Positions 16,336 to 21,351 of a DNA stretch of 21,351 nucleotides are shown here, in pieces. Below the pieces are notes generated by a model. It did no database searches. It was not told the origin of the DNA and saw nothing but the letters and a program-made list of their open reading frames with translations. Position numbers and translations under genes: made by a program. Within the stretch, counting starts at the first letter, position 1; the number at the start of each line of letters is the position of its first letter. The DNA comes from JBMYQA01 sp049600855 (GTDB taxonomy: Bacteria; Bacteroidota; Bacteroidia; Cytophagales; Flammeovirgaceae): positions 1-21,351 of the forward strand of contig JBMYQA010000082.1 of assembly GCA_049600855.1 (NCBI GenBank), written 5' to 3'.

Positions 16336-17619
16336 CTAAACCTGTTCCACCACTTCTTCATTAAACACTTCAAATAGATTGCCTAAGGTTAACGCATGTT
16401 CATCGTAAGGAAGTAGCTTAATTTTACCTTCACTCTCAAGTCCAGGAGAGCATTGTAAGCTTTTGAGCACAAAGTATTTCTGACCATTTAATTCTGTAGT
16501 ACCATCGAGTAATATTCGATTGATGTCATTCATAAACACAGGGCCACGTACCGTTCTGGCTAATCCAGTGGTGTGTTTTTGGGCTTCTTGAAAAATACGC
16601 AGTGATTCGGCTAAGGGTACACGAAAACAGCTTTCGGTATGGTGATTTGCTTCGATAAACATGTAGTAGGGAATGAGCCCTAGTTGAATCTGTTTTGTCC
16701 ATAGATCAATCCAATCTTGTGCGCGATCGTTAATTCCTTTCACTAATGGACCTTGGCATCGAATGACGGCTCCTGTAGCTTTAATTTTTTCAATAGCTGC
16801 TTTAACTACTTCATTTTCAAGCTCTCTTGGATGCGTGAAGTGCGCACAGAAGTTGAAGTGTTTGCCTTTCGATTGAATGTATCTGAATAAGTCTAACAAC
16901 TCATCAGCGTCATTATCGGTTAAAAAGCGATAAGGCCACCACGCGAGCGATTTTGAGTTGATGCGGATCACTTGAACAGAATCAATGGATAAAATGGGTT
17001 CAATGTATGCTTTGAGTTTGTCAACTTTCATAACAAGCGGATCAGCACCCGTAAACATCACATCCGTGATTTGAGGGTTTGCCTCCAGAAAAGGCACGGG
17101 CGTATTTGGATCGTGATACGGGAGGTCTTTTTGTAAATCAAAATCGTTAAAAATAATCCAGCGAAAGCAATAAGAACAGTAGGAGTGGCACGTGCGCGAC
17201 ATGGGACTAGGCGAAAGACTCACAATTGTTCTAAAATTGCTGTACATACCATTCACCTTTTCTCCATTGATGTGTATGTCTCCATTTTTATGGACATTTA
17301 CCGTTGGCGTCATTTTTTGCCGTAAACGCTCAATTAGTGGTACAAAAGTCTTTTGATTGAATTCCGCACCAGCAAGCTTTAAGCGCTTTAAGTATTGATA
17401 ATCCTTCTCACTCAGCATCTCTTTCCTTGGAAAAAGCAATTTGTACATGGGATCGTGAGGCACGTTATCCCAATCAATGAGATGGTCTAATACATAGTTA
17501 TTTACCTTGAAATGAAACACTTTGGCTAGAATATCAAAGTTGAGTTTTTCTTCTTCGGGTAAAGACTGGTAATAAACGGTCTTATGAAAGTTCGTATTGC
17601 TGTAAGATTTGAATTTCAT
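16336..17619 (-). CDS. KamA-like radical SAM protein lacking the PLP loop, 427 aa
   Basis: The radical SAM cluster motif is C144-x3-C148-x2-C151 within CHSYCSYCFRW, and FTGADPL (189-195) stands where lysine 2,3-aminomutases have SGGDPL. QLGLIPYYMF (312-321) and TTGLARTVRGP (350-360) align with the end of the KamA barrel. The KamA PGGGGK loop, which carries the PLP-binding lysine, is not there: the region reads RGPVFMNDINRILLDG (359-373). So the fold and SAM chemistry look KamA-like, while PLP-dependent amino-group migration is doubtful. The gene starts 9 bases after the YcaO gene; its AAGGAA ribosome site overlaps that gene's stop codon, so the two are coupled. This pairing suggests it modifies the precursor peptide; that is inference. 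EpmB (lysylation of EF-P) is an alternative of the same fold family but needs PLP and sits with epmA or efp. Confidence 0.88.
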   Translation of the reverse strand: MKFKSYSNTNFHKTVYYQSLPEEEKLNFDILAKVFHFKVNNYVLDHLIDWDNVPHDPMYKLLFPRKEMLSEKDYQYLKRLKLAGAEFNQKTFVPLIERLRQKMTPTVNVHKNGDIHINGEKVNGMYSNFRTIVSLSPSPMSRTCHSYCSYCFRWIIFNDFDLQKDLPYHDPNTPVPFLEANPQITDVMFTGADPLVMKVDKLKAYIEPILSIDSVQVIRINSKSLAWWPYRFLTDNDADELLDLFRYIQSKGKHFNFCAHFTHPRELENEVVKAAIEKIKATGAVIRCQGPLVKGINDRAQDWIDLWTKQIQLGLIPYYMFIEANHHTESCFRVPLAESLRIFQEAQKHTTGLARTVRGPVFMNDINRILLDGTTELNGQKYFVLKSLQCSPGLESEGKIKLLPYDEHALTLGNLFEVFNEEVVEQV

Positions 17620-17628
17620 ACTTTTTCC

Positions 17629-19875
17629 TTAAATAAAGATACTATAAGAATTCAGTTCATTTTCAGTATGTGCTTGGGTAAGCCATCCCATGTTTACAGG
17701 AACTTCATACAATCGCCCTGGAGCTGTTCTTCTCCAGAAATGGCGTAATCCTGGCACAAATACACGTGCTACAGGCAAACCAATATCGGGTTGCGTTAAG
17801 TCAAGTACAAGGGTTTCGAGGTTTAAGGATTTTGCCTTTTCAATACAAAACTGCACACTTGCACCAATGGTTGCTTCACACAATTTAGGATAATCGCTGA
17901 GGTGTTTTACTTCGTGCTTTTTGGGATTGAGATAAGGTAAATCAGCCAAAGCAACATTTGTGAGCCAATCGATAAATACAGGATCTTGAGACGCATACTT
18001 CCCATTTTTCTTTTCGCCAAGCGGCAATAGCTGGTTTAATTCAACCACGGCTCGTTCTAAGGCAATGCCTGCTTCAATGTGTGAGCCAAATGCATATAAT
18101 ACTTCATCGCTTTCACCTTCTTTGGTATTCTGACTAATGGCTACAAAAACGGGAATCTCAAAGTCTGTAGTAATATCGAGTACATGTAAACTGCGGTCAA
18201 TGCTGTGGTAATAGTTTTCTACTTCCAGCAGGTATGGATTGTTTGCCGAGCTTAAATCAACGCTAGGACGTTCGATTTGGTTGTACCACCAAATGGCGGC
18301 AGCATCACGTTCGACTAACTCCAAGAAGCCTTGTAAAATGGCTTCTTCAAGGGTGTTGCCCGCAGCACAGCCATTAGAATCTGGATAAGCCAATAAGTTG
18401 GCCTCATCTGATGCAGGATATTGGGCAAAACAGAAACACGTTGGCAAATGCTTAAATCGTTGTTCCGACAGGCTATAAACTGGGGTCCACTCAATGACTT
18501 CATCAGGAGTGAGGTAAAGCGGGACAAGGGAATAAAATTTAGGGTTCCCCTGATTACTAATGGCTCGGTTAGCATACTGTTGCTCACTAAAAAGCATGCA
18601 ATCATTTGGATGAATGGCCGTTGGAATTTGAGCGATGTTTCCCTGAATGGTATAACTTTTCTCGTGATACATGAGGCTATAGCGCTCAATGGATTCACAT
18701 AAAGCTCCCACTTTTGCCTGACTTTCCGTTTTCCCTTTACCGCCATTGCCACTTCGCAAATGCATATTGAGCCAAAACAGCGATTTACTCTGCAAAGCCA
18801 AATTTCTCCCTGACACGTAGTTATGCACGTGTTCACTTGGAATATTCAATCGCTTTTTGAGGTAAGGAACAATTCCAGTAATTGGACTAATGTGTTTTTG
18901 GTAACGATTCAATGTCTCTTCCGCAGAAACGGATCGGTAGCCACCTTGTTTGTTCAACGTTTGCCCTGCTAAACTTAAGGTGACGGGTTTAGGGTGTTCC
19001 AATAAAATGGCTTGATCTCCACAAGAGTCACATTGGGGCCTTTTGATGACCGTATGATGTACCTGCTCATGATTTTTAGTATCCACACTAATTAAGCCGT
19101 TAGTTAAGTGCTTGTTGGTACCTTGATCAATCCAAGAAACGATTTCGAGTACAGCCCGACTGAGTGCTTGCTGTTCTGCCAGTGGATGCCGAAGCAGTGG
19201 TTTGGAAATTGGTGTATTGGATGCCGTTAACGCTTGATAGAGCTGATTGCCTTTATCGTGTAGTCGTAAACGATGTTGCAGGCACTGCCAACAAGCGCTT
19301 GTAGCTTCATTTGGATCAAATAAAGGGCCTAACCACGGAACGCTCCCATTCAATTTCATCAATAACCAAGGCTGTTTGTGTTGTATGGCCGCTTGATTGA
19401 TCGTTTTTAGGGATGGATGAAGGTAATCATCAACCAGTACAATCATCAAATCAGCACGATCAGCGTCAGCTGTCAGTTGCAAACCCGTTGCTTGCAAGGT
19501 CTCTTTAAGCAACCCGTCATTGACCTGACCTAAGTTCGTTAAATGGATAGTAACTTGTTGAAATCGTTCAAATAGACGGATTGGGTCATAGCCAAGTTCC
19601 TCCCAATAGGCCGTTTCAGCTTTATTGAAACTCAGCTTTTGTTCGGTAATGTAGCCTGAGTTGATGAGTTGAAGTAAGGTGGTAAAAACTGCTCTGTACG
19701 TATCTGTTCCACTATATTTCTCCAACAACGCTTGCCGAGAAATGGGTTGTTGACTGATGATGTCTAATAAATGATTGGTCAAGGCCGATTGAATAAGTAC
19801 CGTATCCTCCTCGGAAGAAATGATGGTATACTTATCCACTTTATTTAGGGCATATTTATCACGTATGCGTAACAA
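17629..19875 (-). CDS. Fused E1-like/YcaO azoline-forming cyclodehydratase (TOMM type), 748 aa
   Basis: N-terminal part (1-300): a winged-helix-like peptide-clamp region (1-85), an E1/ThiF-like fold (about 105-250) and a four-Cys zinc site, C195-WQ-C198 and C282-DS-C285, as in cyclodehydratase C/E1 partners. C-terminal part (about 310-748): a YcaO domain with its ATP/Mg motifs ALCESIERYS (391-400), EEAILQGFLELVERDAAA (510-527) and ERAVVELNQ (607-615), and the SagD-like stretch GLPVARVFVPGL (699-710). Such fusions bind a leader peptide and use ATP to turn Cys, Ser or Thr into thiazolines or oxazolines. The tail is ELNSYSIFI, where azoline-forming YcaO proteins usually show a proline-rich PxPxP end; this is a notable deviation. 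The start is TTG at 19875 (TGA closes the frame upstream; no ATG or GTG is available). It lies 85 bases after the precursor gene, with a hairpin between. Confidence 0.92.
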   Translation of the reverse strand: MLRIRDKYALNKVDKYTIISSEEDTVLIQSALTNHLLDIISQQPISRQALLEKYSGTDTYRAVFTTLLQLINSGYITEQKLSFNKAETAYWEELGYDPIRLFERFQQVTIHLTNLGQVNDGLLKETLQATGLQLTADADRADLMIVLVDDYLHPSLKTINQAAIQHKQPWLLMKLNGSVPWLGPLFDPNEATSACWQCLQHRLRLHDKGNQLYQALTASNTPISKPLLRHPLAEQQALSRAVLEIVSWIDQGTNKHLTNGLISVDTKNHEQVHHTVIKRPQCDSCGDQAILLEHPKPVTLSLAGQTLNKQGGYRSVSAEETLNRYQKHISPITGIVPYLKKRLNIPSEHVHNYVSGRNLALQSKSLFWLNMHLRSGNGGKGKTESQAKVGALCESIERYSLMYHEKSYTIQGNIAQIPTAIHPNDCMLFSEQQYANRAISNQGNPKFYSLVPLYLTPDEVIEWTPVYSLSEQRFKHLPTCFCFAQYPASDEANLLAYPDSNGCAAGNTLEEAILQGFLELVERDAAAIWWYNQIERPSVDLSSANNPYLLEVENYYHSIDRSLHVLDITTDFEIPVFVAISQNTKEGESDEVLYAFGSHIEAGIALERAVVELNQLLPLGEKKNGKYASQDPVFIDWLTNVALADLPYLNPKKHEVKHLSDYPKLCEATIGASVQFCIEKAKSLNLETLVLDLTQPDIGLPVARVFVPGLRHFWRRTAPGRLYEVPVNMGWLTQAHTENELNSYSIFI

Positions 19876-19919
19876 CAGCGAGTAATTAATGATGAAAAAA
19901 TTAGATCAAAGAAAATAGA

Positions 19920-19948
19920 GGTTTAGAAATGACACCCATTTCTAAACC
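19920..19948 (-). terminator. Perfect 12-bp hairpin between precursor and YcaO genes (attenuator)
   Basis: GGTTTAGAAATG (19920-19931) and CATTTCTAAACC (19937-19948) are exact complements with a five-base loop. The stem begins 12 bases after the precursor stop codon in the minus-strand transcript and is followed by a T-rich run (TCTATTTTCTTT). A leaky terminator or 3'-end stabiliser at this spot would give much more precursor than enzyme, the usual arrangement in ribosomal-peptide operons. Confidence 0.72.
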
Positions 19949-19960
19949 CAAAATGAACGA

Positions 19961-20683
19961 TTAACAAGAAGAGGTAATTAAGATATCAGGCTCTTCGCTA
20001 TCGGCAAGGCGGACGCTCCAAGCTACATCTTCATCAGGTACGAACCAAGGCATTTCTAAATGTAAATCATAATGTTTGAAATCATCATCAAATACGATTG
20101 CTTCAATGGCACTCCATCTTTCAAATTCTAATCGTTTCTCAATAATCTCATATTTACTTTTTTCACCAGGGCTTGATTCTCCTTCTGACTTGGGTCTTCT
20201 AAGTGTAGCCAAAAGTTCTAGCGGCGAAACCTGAATGGTTGCAGTTTCTGTTTTATCTTTTGATTTAATCCAAAAGGTGGGCCACATCAGTTCTTTATTA
20301 AAAGTCACCTGCGTGTGTGGTGGAATAATCATGCCACAGCCTTCCCAGTTAATTTCTCGATCTCGATAACCAGTTGTCAAAAAATCTAGGGTATACTCTG
20401 GGTTTTCGAATTTCTCTCGTACAGTTCTCGAACGCATGCATAGCATCGATAATTCAAAGTAACGGTCGGAAATGCCAGTCAGTAAATCTCGAATGTGTTT
20501 ATTTGAGTCTGTGCGTTCAACAACGATATTTTTGGGGTCTAACAGATCAACTTCTTCTTCCTCAATTTTTTTCGCTATCTCTTCCTTATGCTTGAACTCT
20601 AGCAAGAGCTCAGCCAATATTTCTTTTCTTAATTCTGCTTTGAGTGCTTCTCTCGATTCGTCTTTTGATTTTGATTTCGCCAT
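19961..20683 (-). CDS. Candidate RiPP precursor with very long leader, ending ILITSSC, 240 aa
   Basis: First gene of the YcaO/radical SAM unit. Residues 1-48 form a Lys/Glu-rich amphipathic helix (AELRKEILAELLLEFKHKEE). Residues 50-205 look like a folded alpha/beta domain of no family I recognise; they are neither of the nitrile-hydratase-like nor the Nif11-like leader type. The last 30 residues (211-240) run from MPWFVPD to the end DILITSSC. These 30 are repeated, at 19 of 30 identical positions and without gaps, in the truncated copy upstream, and the last seven (ILITSSC) are identical. Thr237, Ser238, Ser239 and Cys240 are the residues a cyclodehydratase could cyclise. The precursor role is inferred from position, the 3' hairpin and the invariant tail; a separate carrier or binding protein is possible. 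Other Cys are at 82 and 116. Confidence 0.7.
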   Translation of the reverse strand: MAKSKSKDESREALKAELRKEILAELLLEFKHKEEIAKKIEEEEVDLLDPKNIVVERTDSNKHIRDLLTGISDRYFELSMLCMRSRTVREKFENPEYTLDFLTTGYRDREINWEGCGMIIPPHTQVTFNKELMWPTFWIKSKDKTETATIQVSPLELLATLRRPKSEGESSPGEKSKYEIIEKRLEFERWSAIEAIVFDDDFKHYDLHLEMPWFVPDEDVAWSVRLADSEEPDILITSSC

Positions 20684-20833
20684 TATTTTATAGTTAAAAG
20701 GTTTAATTAACTACGCTGTTACAAAAAATGATTTATAAATAAAGGGGCTAATTGAGGGGTTTATCCTCAGTTTTATACGCTAAGTGGACGTTTGAACTTC
20801 ACTTACAGAGCATTCAATCAACTGTTACTACCA

Positions 20834-20882
20834 GCAATTATTCTGATGTTGCTTAGCTAGTTTTATCCATAAGAATAATTGC
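20834..20882. repeat. 11-base inverted repeat in the precursor upstream region
   Basis: GCAATTATTCT at 20834-20844 and its exact complement at 20872-20882 enclose 27 bases. It lies 150-200 bases upstream of the precursor start, and could be an operator pair, a leader hairpin or the scar of a rearrangement. Confidence 0.45.
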
Positions 20883-20929
20883 GGTGTTGCTACAGCGTAT
20901 GGGTGCTTTTCTAGTCTACTAACTCTTAA

Positions 20930-20965
20930 GATCGCTTATTACCCAATGTAGGATAATAAGCGATC
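20930..20965 (-). terminator. 12-bp hairpin after the truncated precursor copy
   Basis: GATCGCTTATTA (20930-20941) and TAATAAGCGATC (20954-20965) are perfect complements around 12 bases. The stem starts 20 bases after the stop codon of the truncated precursor copy, matching the hairpin that follows the intact precursor gene. The stem sequence differs and no T-run follows, so a stabilising or attenuating role is as likely as termination. Confidence 0.5.
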
Positions 20966-20985
20966 ATTGATTTTAATTGTTGCCA

Positions 20986-21120
20986 TTAACAAGAGGAGGT
21001 AATCAAAATTTCAGGTTCTTCAGCACCTTTTACTTTGATTTCCCAATCGATGTCATTATCAGGTACAAACCAAGGCATAATTAAGCACGATTGAACAAAT
21101 GCATTTTTTTTCAAAAAGGA
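20986..21120 (-). pseudogene. Truncated paralogue of the precursor (3' end only, ILITSSC tail intact)
   Basis: A 44-residue open frame without a start codon, closed upstream by TAG at 21121-21123. Its last 30 residues run MPWFVPDNDIDWEIK to EEPEILITSSC and match the last 30 of the 240-aa protein without gaps (19 identical). The 14 residues before that (SFLKKNAFVQSCLI) are divergent, and about 195 leader residues are missing. The break coincides with a G12 tract and repeats. Either the 5' part was lost by rearrangement, or a frameshift or assembly error near the G-run separates it from upstream sequence outside this window. The identical final seven codons' meaning, with one synonymous change in the Thr-Ser-Ser-Cys part, argues for selection on the tail. 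Confidence 0.72.
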
Positions 21121-21131
21121 CTAAACATAGA

Positions 21132-21143
21132 GGGGGGGGGGGG
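21132..21143. repeat. Run of 12 G
   Basis: Twelve consecutive G bases, out of character with the AT-rich surroundings, lie directly at the left edge of the 62-bp repeat. It is a possible slippage tract or a sequencing or assembly artefact. Confidence 0.85.
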
Positions 21144-21205
21144 TAAAACTGTTGTGCCTGTTGGTGTGATATTGCTATGGATTGATAATATGCCCTGTGC
21201 AAACT
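21144..21205 (+). repeat. 62-bp direct repeat, copy 1
   Basis: Runs from TAAAACTGTTGT to TGCCCTGTGCAAACT and matches copy 2 at 56 of 62 positions with no gaps. The copies are 146 bases apart start to start. On the plus strand copy 1 reads KTVVPVGVILLW then IDNMPCAN in an open frame. Confidence 0.88.
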
Positions 21206-21252
21206 ATACACTTGTAGGATTAAGCCCTCCTGGAAAAAATGTGATTAATAAA

Positions 21253-21279
21253 TCATGCCCAATTATGCCTTGGTCTGTG
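21253..21279 (+). pseudogene. Inverted scrap of the precursor 3' region
   Basis: These 27 plus-strand bases match the minus-strand sequence 21090-21064 inside the truncated precursor at 22 of 27 positions, including 14 in a row. The reading frame is kept: SCPIMPWSV here against SCLIMPWFV there, with two of the five differences silent. A TAG follows after the last Val. It therefore looks like a piece of a further precursor copy in opposite orientation. Confidence 0.5.
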
Positions 21280-21289
21280 TAGAGTGGAG

Positions 21290-21351
21290 TAAAACTGTTG
21301 TCCCTTTTGGTCTTTTATTGCTATAGATTGATAATATGCCCTGTGCAAACT
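21290..21351 (+). repeat. 62-bp direct repeat, copy 2 (reaches the window edge)
   Basis: Matches copy 1 at 56 of 62 positions. In the plus-strand frame it reads KTVVPFGLLLL, a TAG where copy 1 has Trp, then IDNMPCAN, so a coding frame, if there was one, is broken here. The repeat ends exactly at the end of the window, so its true length is unknown. Confidence 0.85.

Larger units (their letters stand above)
20684..20985. other. 302-base gap with two inverted repeats, upstream of the precursor gene
   Basis: This stretch must hold the promoter of the precursor unit, though I found no exact TAnnTTTG box. Two structures stand out: 11-base arms GCAATTATTCT (20834-20844) and its complement (20872-20882) around 27 bases, and the 12-bp hairpin at 20930-20965, listed separately. 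Smaller ones are TGAGG/CCTCA (20753-20757/20765-20769) and TACGCTGT (20711-20718) with its complement (20892-20899). No gene is supported. Confidence 0.4.

Noticed and set aside
16336..17619. Reading the radical SAM gene as housekeeping EpmB or lysine 2,3-aminomutase
   Set aside because: The PLP-lysine loop is missing and the gene is coupled to a YcaO gene, not to epmA, efp or lysine-degradation genes.
21091..21282. Plus-strand frame from a TTG through the G12 tract
   Set aside because: It depends on the G-run length, has no ribosome site or clear family and is antisense to the truncated precursor; described as repeats and a fragment instead of a gene.
21144..21351. CRISPR array
   Set aside because: Only two imperfect 62-bp copies with coding-like content and no regular spacers.

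Overview
The window looks like a piece of a Bacteroidota chromosome, most likely from a marine or soil Cytophagales-type gliding bacterium. The evidence is moderate to low GC, short A-rich leaders instead of strong Shine-Dalgarno sites, promoter-like TAnnTTTG boxes, a periplasmic propeller/Y_Y_Y/SpoIIE sensor, a very large gliding-bacterium-type outer-membrane protein with the GNTQQLQDFDQ signature, and paired LVIVD lipoproteins. Several genes (hrpB, the SpoIIE sensor, recQ, the YcaO gene) can only start at TTG. I saw no tRNA, rRNA, CRISPR array or intact insertion sequence.

Left part (1-10.4 kb, all minus strand): the N-terminal end of HrpB helicase cut by the window edge; an unrecognised 213-aa protein with a good promoter; a 1311-aa membrane sensor ending in a SpoIIE/PP2C phosphatase; then a two-gene unit of a SPOR-like lipoprotein followed by an 1180-aa outer-membrane protein.

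Middle (10.5-16.1 kb): a plus-strand run of a RecQ-family helicase, an esterase and a small two-helix membrane protein. It converges on a minus-strand operon of two LVIVD lipoproteins and a putative outer-membrane protein, with a strong hairpin between the converging ends.

Right part (16.3-21.35 kb, minus strand): the item of most interest, a putative ribosomal-peptide (RiPP/TOMM) locus. A 240-aa protein ending in Ile-Leu-Ile-Thr-Ser-Ser-Cys is followed by a perfect 12-bp hairpin, then a 748-aa fused E1-like/YcaO cyclodehydratase, then a radical SAM enzyme of the lysine-2,3-aminomutase (KamA) fold family that lacks the usual PLP-lysine loop. A terminator hairpin closes the unit. Upstream lies a truncated second copy of the precursor 3' end with the same 30-residue tail and the same ILITSSC ending, also followed by a 12-bp hairpin. 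Beyond it are a G12 tract, a 62-bp direct repeat and an inverted scrap of the same precursor sequence, so the precursor locus appears to have been duplicated and rearranged. The inferred working model: a long folded leader presents a short T-S-S-C tail to the YcaO protein, which makes azoline rings, and the KamA-like enzyme adds a radical modification. No dehydrogenase, protease or exporter is visible within the window.
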